Source: Gallionellales bacterium UBA7399 (GTDB lineage: Bacteria; Pseudomonadota; Gammaproteobacteria; Burkholderiales; Gallionellaceae). From it: DNA of 6,491 nt. The notes under the pieces were generated by a model, which worked only from the letters and a program-made list of their open reading frames with translations, had not been told where the DNA came from and made no database searches. Of the stretch, positions 1-5,253 are shown piece by piece. Every line of letters starts with the position of its first letter. Within the stretch, counting starts at the first letter, position 1. A program made the translations under genes and the position numbers. The stretch is from positions 6,160 through 12,650 of the forward strand of contig DKNB01000092.1 in assembly GCA_002470125.1 (NCBI GenBank). Reading direction: 5' to 3'.

Positions 1-425
1 TGCTGAAACTCTTGGACACTGGCAAATTGTCCCTTGTGAAACACAAACTGCAAACGCTGACCGGCCTCATCCAATCCCGCCAGGCCAAATGATCGCCCCG
101 AATAATCTGAATAAACATGTAACTTGTTTATCAGCGCAGCCTGGTGTCCGTTACGCATTATAATTTTTGCCGTCTGGTTGCCCACCTCAAGCGCGACAGG
201 CGCATTTGGCAACAACATTAATCTGGTCTTCAGGATGCGATTCGCGCCGACAATAAAGAAGAAGCTGGCCAAGAATGAGAACAGGTAGGCCAGGCTAATG
301 TCTTCTCCGCCGTACCAAAATTTGGCTGCCATTGACAGCAACGCTGCTACGGTGGGGACGTATAGCAGCAAGTCCCATGTCATACCTTTTTTGTCCTGAA
401 CCAAATTAAAATGTGTGTCGTTCAT
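1..425 (-). CDS. Unknown two-helix membrane protein, 3' end outside window
   Basis: An open frame runs from an ATG at 425 to the left edge without a stop, giving 141 residues (MNDTHFNLVQ...). I do not recognise the family. A short polar N-terminus is followed by two predicted membrane helices (about residues 18-37 and 43-61) with a short loop between them. A basic stretch (NRILKTR, 62-68) should lie in the cytoplasm. A soluble, beta-rich-looking domain follows from about residue 72, with no cysteine or obvious catalytic motif in the visible part. A GAGGG site lies 10 nt before the ATG, inside the end of the upstream thioredoxin-like gene. The gap to that gene's stop is only 6 nt, so it should be the fourth gene of the NorC-like/NorB-like operon. 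A role in assembling or anchoring that system is inferred from position only. I am confident it is a gene and have no functional call. Confidence 0.8.
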   Translation of the reverse strand, partial: MNDTHFNLVQDKKGMTWDLLLYVPTVAALLSMAAKFWYGGEDISLAYLFSFLASFFFIVGANRILKTRLMLLPNAPVALEVGNQTAKIIMRNGHQAALINKLHVYSDYSGRSFGLAGLDEAGQRLQFVFHKGQFASVQEFQ

Positions 426-431
426 GCTGGG

Positions 432-971
432 TCAGCCCTCATGGTTTTCTATTCCCGCCCTGAGAATCTTCTTAATGCCGGCTTCCATTTCTCCATGCAG
501 CATACGCCCTGGCTGCACACCACTAACAATGCCCTTCCCATCTATGAAGAAGGTCCATGGGTCGCCCATCACACGGTATGCCTTAAACGCTTGTGGGTTC
601 TGGTACTGATCCATGTGCAAAAAAAGTACCTGTGTTTGATATTTTTCTAATAACGCCTTCATGATTTGCAGCTGTCCATCGCATACCGTACAGTGACCCG
701 GCGTGGCAAATTCCAGTACGATTGGTTTGCCCATGGCCAACGCCTTGTCCAACGAGTACTGGTACATCCGTGCATCCGGCTGACGGTATGTCGTCATTTT
801 GCTCATGTCTCCACCGACGTCTGCCAGTGTCTTTGTGGGTAGGCTCGGGGCGAGCACACCCTTCTGCAGCACCCCCTTTGATGCTCCTCCGGTACCCCAC
901 ACAGAAAATTGCTCGTCACAGCCACACGCAAGCCAAGCAACAACCAGCAGCCAGGGTAGGCATTTACTCAC
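432..971 (-). CDS. Envelope thioredoxin-fold protein with CxxC, probable lipoprotein
   Basis: A 179-residue thioredoxin-like protein. The first ~18 residues form a hydrophobic export signal ending in LACGC. Cys16 or Cys18 could be lipidated, but neither context fits the lipobox well. The thioredoxin domain spans about residues 65-172. Its redox motif is C94-T-V-C97, within ATPGHCTVCDG. The probable cis-proline is P138 in GDPWTFFIDGKG, followed by the usual G-x(n)-PG turn. The CxxC arrangement fits a periplasmic disulfide reductase or isomerase, or a metallochaperone of the kind serving cytochrome c or oxidase assembly. It is not an SCO/SenC protein, since the CxxxC and distal His are missing. 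The start is GTG at 971, overlapping the upstream stop as GTGA, with GGAGG (980-984) 8 nt before it. The overlap with the NorB-like gene indicates translational coupling and a shared task. The fold is secure; the substrate is unknown. Confidence 0.88.
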   Translation of the reverse strand: MSKCLPWLLVVAWLACGCDEQFSVWGTGGASKGVLQKGVLAPSLPTKTLADVGGDMSKMTTYRQPDARMYQYSLDKALAMGKPIVLEFATPGHCTVCDGQLQIMKALLEKYQTQVLFLHMDQYQNPQAFKAYRVMGDPWTFFIDGKGIVSGVQPGRMLHGEMEAGIKKILRAGIENHEG

Positions 972-1480
972 TTAGCCTGCCTCCACCCATTACAGGTGCG
1001 GTATATGTTGTACCCCCAAATGATATTGGCCAGCAGAACAATGCTGCCAAAAATACCTGAGAGCGCCATGAAGCGTGACGCCGCGAGCTCTCCATCGTCG
1101 TCAATAATGGTGCCAATCAGGCTTGCGGCGCAAAAGAAAACCACGACCCCCAAAAGACCTAGGTTGTGCATCCAAAAATGCACCTTAACCAGACGCAGAC
1201 TGTAGATCGAGCGGCGCACTAGCCGTGGTATGAGGTAGTACACCGCGCCAAATATTGCCATCTCCACCCACCCCAATAAATTAATGTGGGTGTGCCCCAG
1301 AACAAGTCTGTGCCCAGGTATACCGCTGTTAACGAAGTGTCTAAAGATGGGAACGCCGCCCATTAGGGCGCCCCAAGAAAAACCAATTATGCTGTAGATA
1401 ATGCACGCATAAATAAACCATAGCGTGTATTTGGTGTACTCTTTATCCTGAGCCCATGGCTCACTTTGATCCTGCGTCAT
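968..1480 (-). CDS. Truncated heme-copper oxidase subunit I-like (NorB/CcoN N-terminal) membrane protein
   Basis: A 170-residue integral membrane protein with four predicted helices, about residues 20-40, 65-87, 99-124 and 138-160. Helix 2 carries H63-T-H65-I-N-L-L-G-W and ends YYLIP. This resembles the NorB/CcoN segment that supplies one low-spin heme b ligand. Helix 3 starts VHFWMHNLG, resembling the HFW segment of the same family. Full subunits have about 12 helices and some 450 residues. The later helices holding the second heme b ligand and the active-site histidines are absent here. The frame ends cleanly at 968 and the next gene starts in a GTGA overlap, so this looks like a designed short protein rather than a decayed gene. 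The ATG at 1480 has AGAGGG 5 nt upstream and overlaps the cytochrome c gene by 20 nt. It cannot reduce O2 or NO alone. It may bind heme with a partner, transfer electrons, or sense. The family resemblance is my recognition and was not computed. Confidence 0.8.
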   Translation of the reverse strand: MTQDQSEPWAQDKEYTKYTLWFIYACIIYSIIGFSWGALMGGVPIFRHFVNSGIPGHRLVLGHTHINLLGWVEMAIFGAVYYLIPRLVRRSIYSLRLVKVHFWMHNLGLLGVVVFFCAASLIGTIIDDDGELAASRFMALSGIFGSIVLLANIIWGYNIYRTCNGWRQAK

Positions 1481-2060
1481 GACGACCCTCTTTCGCTTTT
1501 AATTTCATCTCTTCGCGGATATCCTTGTGCTCTGATTTCCAACTATCTGGCGCCCACATCCTAACCATTTCATCAATAAATCCTGACTCTCCGCCCGCCG
1601 GAGGTAAGCGCGATGCGTTAGATCCTGGATTCGCTCGCAATTCCGAAAGGAAGGCGGCAATCGCTCGCAAGTCTGCTGGTGGCAGCTTTGCCACAAAGGC
1701 CGCCCCCTTGGCGGGTCCGTGATCCATGGTGGTTCCACCAAAATATGAGGCTTCTGGATTTATTAAAAACTTATTCAGGTAATCGAGAGAGCGCTTGGAG
1801 CCAATACCATCAAGAACCAAGCCCATATTTGTACCGTTGCGCATTGCGCGGTGACAGATTGTGCACCCCGATGTGCGGAACAGTTCTGAGCCATGCATGC
1901 CCTCTACAGAAAAATTGTATTCCAACACTGGGTACATTGGTTTGTCTAAGTGCTTCCTAACATTCTCCAGCACCAGCCAACCAATAAAAGCCAGAATGCC
2001 AATCAACGCAAAGCCCCCAAATAGTAGCTTTTCTCCAAGCTTCATCTTGCCACTTGCCAT
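1461..2060 (-). CDS. Membrane-anchored monoheme cytochrome c, NorC-like
   Basis: A 199-residue protein with an uncleaved N-terminal anchor (about residues 12-32), so the heme domain faces the periplasm. Heme c is attached at C66-T-I-C69-H70, within GSELFRTSGCTICH. M112 (TTMDHG) is the likely distal axial ligand, with M80 as an alternative. The phrases YLNKFLINP and LPPADLRAIAAFLSELR match the usual class I cytochrome c C-terminal half. The layout of anchor plus one heme resembles NorC, the small subunit of NO reductase, but the NorB partner is replaced by a 170-residue four-helix protein. A charged tail (about residues 150-199, many K, E and D) follows the heme domain. The ATG at 2060 is supported by GGAGG (2070-2074) with 9 nt spacing. 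It probably passes electrons between a soluble cytochrome, perhaps the diheme one upstream, and the membrane protein it overlaps. Confidence 0.9.
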   Translation of the reverse strand: MASGKMKLGEKLLFGGFALIGILAFIGWLVLENVRKHLDKPMYPVLEYNFSVEGMHGSELFRTSGCTICHRAMRNGTNMGLVLDGIGSKRSLDYLNKFLINPEASYFGGTTMDHGPAKGAAFVAKLPPADLRAIAAFLSELRANPGSNASRLPPAGGESGFIDEMVRMWAPDSWKSEHKDIREEMKLKAKEGRHDAGSK

Positions 2061-2100
2061 GCCTTGCTACCTCCGCCAACATTTACATATGGTTACCAAC
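2061..2100 (-). promoter_or_regulatory. Leader and ribosome binding site of the NorC-like operon
   Basis: Only about 40 nt separate the terminator tract from the NorC-like start. They hold a strong GGAGG site (2070-2074). No convincing -35/-10 pair was found: a TAAATG at a plausible place has only a poor TTGTTT/TTTTGT partner. Either a weak promoter overlaps the terminator, or the downstream operon relies on read-through from the diheme cytochrome transcript. Confidence 0.4.
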
Positions 2101-2138
2101 AAACAAAATCCCCGCGTCTGAAACACCTCGACGCGGGG
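2101..2138 (-). terminator. Strong intrinsic terminator after the diheme cytochrome gene
   Basis: Reading leftward, a perfect 9-bp GC-rich stem (CCCCGCGTC at 2110-2118 against GACGCGGGG at 2130-2138) with an 11-nt loop is followed by ATTTTGTTTGTT. This has the form of a rho-independent terminator. It lies 38 nt past the diheme cytochrome stop and before the NorC-like gene. It is not a good terminator for the plus strand, where only ACTTTG follows. Confidence 0.85.
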
Positions 2139-2144
2139 ACTTTG

Positions 2145-2169
2145 CAAACAAAACCTAACTAACGGTTTT
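2145..2169 (-). terminator. Weaker hairpin, tandem partner of the main terminator
   Basis: Reading leftward and starting 6 nt after the diheme cytochrome stop, AAAACC (2164-2169) pairs with GGTTTT (2150-2155) around an 8-nt loop and continues TTTTGTTTG. The stem is A/T-rich and weak. It repeats the same TTTTGTTTG tail seen after the stronger hairpin 35 nt further on, so the two may act as a tandem terminator or as a 3'-end stabiliser. Confidence 0.45.
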
Positions 2170-2175
2170 AAGGAC

Positions 2176-2982
2176 TTACTTAACCCTAATATCCTTTAGC
2201 ACGGTTTGATTGTCAATAACAAGACCGTCCCTAACGTTAACAGGTGGAGCGGAAGCTAGGAAAGCGGCAACATCATATATGTCATCATCTGTCAGCGTCT
2301 TCGCCACATTCTGCATCATCGGAACACCCCCAACCACGGGGTCGTTATGACGAGTACCATCACGCCAGCTCTTTAGCTGGTTGACCAAGTACACATACTT
2401 TTGATTGCCAATTGCGGGGAAGATTGGATCGGCACCGCGACCATTAAATCCATGGCATGAATAGCAGGAAGCCACTTTGGCCTTGTCGCCAGGTGCCACA
2501 GGTCCCACGCCCCAATAAACCAAATTTTTGCCCAAGTGTGGTCGGCCAATCTTTTGTCCTTCTGCCTTAAGTGCCTTCAGATCAGATGGCTCATATTCTC
2601 TGGGTAGGCTATCTACATAGGCCGCAACATCACGACGATCTTGTGGACTGAGCGCTTTTGCAAATCCGTTCATAACTGCGCCCACCCCCATTGGGGTTCG
2701 TTTATCTTCGGCAAGATCCGTAAGCTGCTTAACAATGTAAACATAGCCAATGTTGGCTAGGCGAGGGGCGCCCATTGCGTCCATACCCAATGCTTTTTCT
2801 CCGTGGCAGCCCATACAGGCTGACGCCTCGCCCTTGCCTTCGTTAAAAATAATCTTACCGTTAGCAGGATTCGCGTTAACCTTAACCTCGTGCTTCTCTG
2901 TTTCTGCAGAAGCCGTTCCCACCATCAGCACAGTGATAGCTACTGTTGCGAGCCACGACGACATGGATGTAAATTTGCGCAT
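2176..2982 (-). CDS. Periplasmic diheme cytochrome c, c4-like
   Basis: A 268-residue exported protein. The signal peptide ends at TASA, with cleavage after about residue 26. Two similar cytochrome c domains follow. Heme 1 is C56-M-G-C59-H60 and heme 2 is C173-Y-S-C176-H177, each followed by a G-rich turn. The likely axial methionines are M104 (VMNGFAKALSPQDRRDVAAY) and M223 (PMMQNVAKTLTDDDIYDVAAF). These repeated segments are typical of cytochrome c4, a two-domain electron carrier to terminal oxidases. An extra linker (about 128-165) separates the domains, and the protein is longer than most c4 proteins (about 190-210). The ATG at 2982 follows an AAGGGGGGG tract. It lies upstream of the membrane-bound cytochrome, separated by two terminator-like hairpins, so it may be made in larger amounts and donate electrons to that system. 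The diheme call is firm; the partner is inferred. Confidence 0.93.
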   Translation of the reverse strand: MRKFTSMSSWLATVAITVLMVGTASAETEKHEVKVNANPANGKIIFNEGKGEASACMGCHGEKALGMDAMGAPRLANIGYVYIVKQLTDLAEDKRTPMGVGAVMNGFAKALSPQDRRDVAAYVDSLPREYEPSDLKALKAEGQKIGRPHLGKNLVYWGVGPVAPGDKAKVASCYSCHGFNGRGADPIFPAIGNQKYVYLVNQLKSWRDGTRHNDPVVGGVPMMQNVAKTLTDDDIYDVAAFLASAPPVNVRDGLVIDNQTVLKDIRVK

Positions 2983-3125
2983 TTCCCCCCCTTGCTTTCT
3001 TGAAATTCTTAAAGTTAATCCTTCCCCAATAACTTCATCAGGTTGCTGGCGTTTCAGCCGGCACGAAAGGCTTGTTATGCTCTATATTAAAGGACACCAA
3101 AAATAATATTGATTCTGCTGCAGTA
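2983..3125 (-). other. Leader between the small membrane protein and diheme cytochrome genes
   Basis: A 143-nt non-coding stretch. No terminator is visible after the 34-residue gene, so the two genes may share a transcript. A possible weak promoter reads leftward (TTTGGT, 16 nt, CATAAC, near 3075-3105). An imperfect 7-bp inverted repeat lies at 3044-3063. An AAGGGGGGG tract acts as ribosome binding site just before 2982. No TTGAT-N4-ATCAA FNR-type site was found here. Confidence 0.35.
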
Positions 3126-3230
3126 TTATTTACTGTTTTTCTTAAATAACGTGATAGCCATACCAAATATAAGCCCAAAAATACCTACGTACATCAAAAG
3201 AACTTGGCCGGTAGTCACATTCTCAAACAT
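3126..3230 (-). CDS. 34-residue single-helix membrane protein
   Basis: A short gene encoding 34 residues (starts MFENVTTGQV, ends FKKNSK). One hydrophobic helix covers about residues 9-28 (LLMYVGIFGLIFGMAITL), followed by a basic K-K-N-S-K tail. This predicts N-out/C-in topology by the positive-inside rule. It is supported by an AGGAGG site (3238-3243) at 7 nt, the strongest in the window, and by its place at the head of the cytochrome locus. Size and topology recall tiny accessory subunits of respiratory complexes such as CydX or CcoQ, but the sequence matches neither as I remember them. A role as accessory subunit or assembly aid for the cytochromes or for the truncated NorB-like protein is inference from position. 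It is a real gene with good probability; its function is unknown. Confidence 0.78.
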   Translation of the reverse strand: MFENVTTGQVLLMYVGIFGLIFGMAITLFKKNSK

Positions 3231-3237
3231 AACTCTT

Positions 3238-3243
3238 CCTCCT
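3238..3243 (-). promoter_or_regulatory. Consensus Shine-Dalgarno of the 34-residue gene
   Basis: AGGAGG on the minus strand, 7 nt before the ATG at 3230. It is the main evidence that this very short frame is translated. Confidence 0.8.
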
Positions 3244-3329
3244 AATCAATGCTGCCGGGTTAAAAACTGTTGCATTTGTAATTTCTATACTTGGCTGATT
3301 TTATCACCGCTAATTTATATTACGCAAGT

Positions 3330-3343
3330 TTTTTGGCCAAAAA
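3330..3343. repeat. 14-bp perfect palindrome, possible operator
   Basis: TTTTTGGCCAAAAA is fully self-complementary. It lies just upstream of a weak leftward -35/-10 pair, with its centre about 43 nt from the predicted transcription start, which is close to the usual position for an activator. It does not match an FNR/CRP-type site. The regulator is unknown and the symmetry alone could be chance in A/T-rich DNA. Confidence 0.3.
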
Positions 3344-3429
3344 CCAGGGGGGGCACCAACACAATTATATTTAAAACAAATATAAACAATGTGTTGCGAT
3401 CTATTATGCTGGGCGCGCGCAGCGCTATC

Positions 3430-3475
3430 TGGCGTCCCGGTGGTTGGATGCCAAACTATAGGCCACTCCAGGCCT
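3430..3475 (+). other. Two adjacent hairpins in a GC-rich patch, possible structured RNA
   Basis: In plus-strand RNA, TGGCGTCC (3430-3437) pairs with GGATGCCA (3446-3453) as 8 bp including one G-U, with an 8-nt loop. Six nt later, AGGCC (3460-3464) pairs with GGCCT (3471-3475) around a 6-nt loop. On the minus strand the G-U becomes an A-C mismatch, so the plus strand folds better. No good promoter or T-tract flanks them, so an RNA gene is only a possibility. Confidence 0.25.
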
Positions 3476-3599
3476 CACAAGCTTAGTGCACTATTGACGC
3501 TCAGTTATACGTTGTACCCATACTTGTTGTATGGTTAACTCAGTTGACGCGGCGACAGACGATTCATTTGGGTTGGCGCGTCAGCCAGCCACCGGGCGC

Positions 3600-4448
3600 C
3601 TACTCGTCAAACACCACATCCCCCTCATCCACCACGTCGCCCAAATTAATATTCTTAAAGTCGAACAAGCTGCTATCCATTAGGTGCGAGGATTTGACGT
3701 TCTGCATAGCGGTGAATATAGATTGGCTGCGGCCAGGATACTGGAGCTCCCACGACGCCAGCATGTCCTTGATGTTTTGGCGCTGCAGGTTCTCTTGTGC
3801 ACCGCAAAGATTGCAGGGGATGATGGGGAACTTTGATGCCCTAGCAAAGCTAGCAATATCTTTTTCAGCACAGTAAGCCAACGGGCGAATGACCACGTGA
3901 TCGCCCTTGTCTGTAATCAACTTGGGTGGCATGGCCTTGAGCTTTCCCCCAAAGAATATATTCAAAAACAAGGTTTCTATCATGTCGTCTCGATGGTGGC
4001 CCAACGCGACCTTGTTTGCCCCCAGCTCTCCGGCCACCCGGTAAATTATGCCACGACGCAGTCTCGAGCAAAGTGAGCAGGTGGTCTTCCCCTCTGGGAT
4101 TTTCTCTTTAACTATAGAGTAGGTGTCCTGGGCCTCGATGTGGTACTCCACGCCGATAGATTTAAAGTAGTCCGGCAATATGTGCTCTGGGAAACCCGGC
4201 TGCTTCTGGTCTAGGTTCATGGCAATCAAGCGAAAATCTATTGGCGCACGCGTTTGTAACGTCCGCAAAATCTCCAATAGCGTATACGAGTCCTTACCAC
4301 CAGACATGCACACCATGATAGTGTCGCCCTCTTCAATCATATTGAAGTCGCCAATAGCACGGCCAACCTGCTGCTCTAGACGTCCGCGTAGACGCTTAAA
4401 GTTATTCGAATGATGCGCGAAGTGGATGGGCTGGGTGATAGCGTTCAT
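3600..4448 (-). CDS. ttcA: tRNA 2-thiocytidine(32) synthetase TtcA
   Basis: A 282-residue cytoplasmic enzyme that replaces the C2 oxygen of cytidine 32 in the tRNA anticodon loop with sulfur, using ATP and an iron-sulfur cluster. The PP-loop is S49-G-G-K-D-S54 ([14 protein letters not shown]), which activates the base by adenylation. C124 and C127 in [10 protein letters not shown], together with a cysteine of C212-N-L-C215 in PCNLCGAQ, are the family's conserved cysteines for the [4Fe-4S] cluster. [15 protein letters not shown] (149-163) and RPLAY (188-192) are further TtcA hallmarks. The length fits the family, with a short acidic C-terminal tail. The start at 4448 follows the pteridine reductase stop by 9 nt. 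There is no clear Shine-Dalgarno, so translation may depend on coupling to the upstream gene. The call is very firm. Confidence 0.97.
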   Translation of the reverse strand: MNAITQPIHFAHHSNNFKRLRGRLEQQVGRAIGDFNMIEEGDTIMVCMSGGKDSYTLLEILRTLQTRAPIDFRLIAMNLDQKQPGFPEHILPDYFKSIGVEYHIEAQDTYSIVKEKIPEGKTTCSLCSRLRRGIIYRVAGELGANKVALGHHRDDMIETLFLNIFFGGKLKAMPPKLITDKGDHVVIRPLAYCAEKDIASFARASKFPIIPCNLCGAQENLQRQNIKDMLASWELQYPGRSQSIFTAMQNVKSSHLMDSSLFDFKNINLGDVVDEGDVVFDE

Positions 4449-4457
4449 CTAGGTCAA

Positions 4458-5198
4458 TCAAAGATTAATACTGCGTCCGCCATCAACCGAAATAATTTGC
4501 CCGGTAATATAGGGTGCATCGTTTAACAAAAATTGTACGGTGCGAGCAATGTCATCCGGTTCGCCCTGACGCTTGAGCAAGGTGTGCGCAACGATTTCTT
4601 GTCGCCGAGTCTCATTACTCCACTCCACGCTCTCCGGCCACACAATGACACCCGGGGCGATCGCGTTAACGCGTACGTGGGGAGCCATTTCCTGTGCCAA
4701 GGCACGCGTGAGTGCCGCTAGGCCGCCCTTGGCTATGCTATATAGTAGATGTCCATGCATGGGTCGCTCAGCATGGATGTCTACAATATTCACAATGGCC
4801 CCGTGATTGCGGCGCAGCTCCGCTGCTGCTGCTTGCGCAAGCAGTAGCGGCGCCTTGAGGTTTGTGCCAATTAGGTCATTCCAACTTTGATCATTAACGT
4901 CATCCAGTGACGTAGAAAAAAAACTAGAGGCGTTGTTAACCAGCGCATCCAATCGCCCAAAGTGACCGATGGCCTCTTGCACCATCTGAGTGATCGCCTT
5001 CGGGTCTAGCAGGTCAGCCTGCAGCCGCAGACTAGAGTTAGAGCGTGCAGACTGCAACTCCTCCTGCAGCGCCAGAGATTCTCGTGCAGAAGAGCGATAG
5101 TGCAGCACTATATTTGCACCGGCCGCATGCAACTTGCGACAAATTGCTGCGCCCACGCGCTTTGCGCCACCCGTTATCAATACTACTTTACCTTGCAC
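4458..5198 (-). CDS. Pteridine reductase (PTR1/FolM-type short-chain dehydrogenase)
   Basis: A 246-residue short-chain dehydrogenase/reductase predicted to reduce dihydropterins or dihydrofolate with NADPH. The cofactor motif is T9-G-G-A-K-R-V-G16. The TGxxxRxG form, with Arg in place of the usual second Gly pattern, is typical of the PTR1/FolM group and suits NADPH. N88-N-A-S91 is the central SDR motif. The catalytic set is D140, Y153 and K157. Asp instead of Ser, 13 residues before the Tyr, is the PTR1-type signature. The C-terminus has the usual YITGQIISVDGG (230-241). The GTG start at 5198 is fixed by an in-frame stop (TAG) directly upstream, with GGAGAG at 5203-5208. It is followed closely by ttcA. 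In related bacteria, as I recall, dihydroneopterin aldolase (folB) often sits between them; it is absent here. General SDR function is certain; pterin specificity is likely. Confidence 0.92.
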   Translation of the reverse strand: MQGKVVLITGGAKRVGAAICRKLHAAGANIVLHYRSSARESLALQEELQSARSNSSLRLQADLLDPKAITQMVQEAIGHFGRLDALVNNASSFFSTSLDDVNDQSWNDLIGTNLKAPLLLAQAAAAELRRNHGAIVNIVDIHAERPMHGHLLYSIAKGGLAALTRALAQEMAPHVRVNAIAPGVIVWPESVEWSNETRRQEIVAHTLLKRQGEPDDIARTVQFLLNDAPYITGQIISVDGGRSINL

Positions 5199-5253
5199 CT
5201 AGCTCTCCACTAAACTTACGGCTTGTAATTTAACACATCCACACCCGACGATC
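5199..5253. promoter_or_regulatory. Divergent intergenic region, pteridine reductase / methyltransferase
   Basis: A 55-bp gap between two genes read in opposite directions, so it should hold or overlap both promoters. GGAGAG (5203-5208) serves the leftward gene. For the rightward gene a TAATTT near 5226-5231 could be the -10, giving a leader of only some 16 nt and no Shine-Dalgarno before the ATG at 5254. No consensus -35 is visible on either side. Confidence 0.4.

Larger units (their letters stand above)
3231..3599. other. Gene-free region between ttcA and the cytochrome locus
   Basis: About 370 nt with no protein gene I can support. The part at 3245-3400 is A/T-rich and should hold the leftward promoter of the cytochrome locus. 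Candidates are TTGCGT (3322-3327) with GATAAA (3300-3305) at 16 nt, and a perfect TATAAT (3364-3369) whose -35 is poor. A 14-bp palindrome lies at 3330-3343. A GC-rich patch (3410-3475) carries two adjacent hairpins. Nearer ttcA, a 6-bp stem CCATAC/GTATGG (3518-3534) and a GGCGC/GCGCC inverted repeat next to the stop lack a T-tract, so no clear ttcA terminator is seen. Confidence 0.5.

Noticed and set aside
722..1060. Rightward open frame opposite the thioredoxin-like and NorB-like genes
   Set aside because: It is a shadow of two well-supported overlapping minus-strand genes and has no recognisable domain.
968..1480. Reading the NorB-like gene as a pseudogene or frameshifted full subunit
   Set aside because: The frame ends in a GTGA overlap with a good downstream gene, and no further oxidase-like helices appear in any frame to the left.
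3109..3486. A 125-residue rightward open frame across the intergenic region
   Set aside because: It has no ribosome binding site, is of low complexity, and lies antisense to the 34-residue gene, which has a perfect Shine-Dalgarno and sensible topology.
3494..3550. Short repeated words TTGACGC and CTCAGTT, each twice
   Set aside because: They are only 7 bases long and in swapped order, so neither a clear direct repeat nor an attachment site; chance is a sufficient explanation.
2983..3599. FNR/DNR-type TTGAT-N4-ATCAA boxes upstream of the cytochrome genes
   Set aside because: Scanned by eye on both strands; no match with both half sites at the right spacing was found.
3574..3602. GGCGC/GCGCC inverted repeat at the ttcA stop as a terminator
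   Set aside because: It overlaps the stop codon, has a long loop, and no T-tract follows in the direction of transcription.
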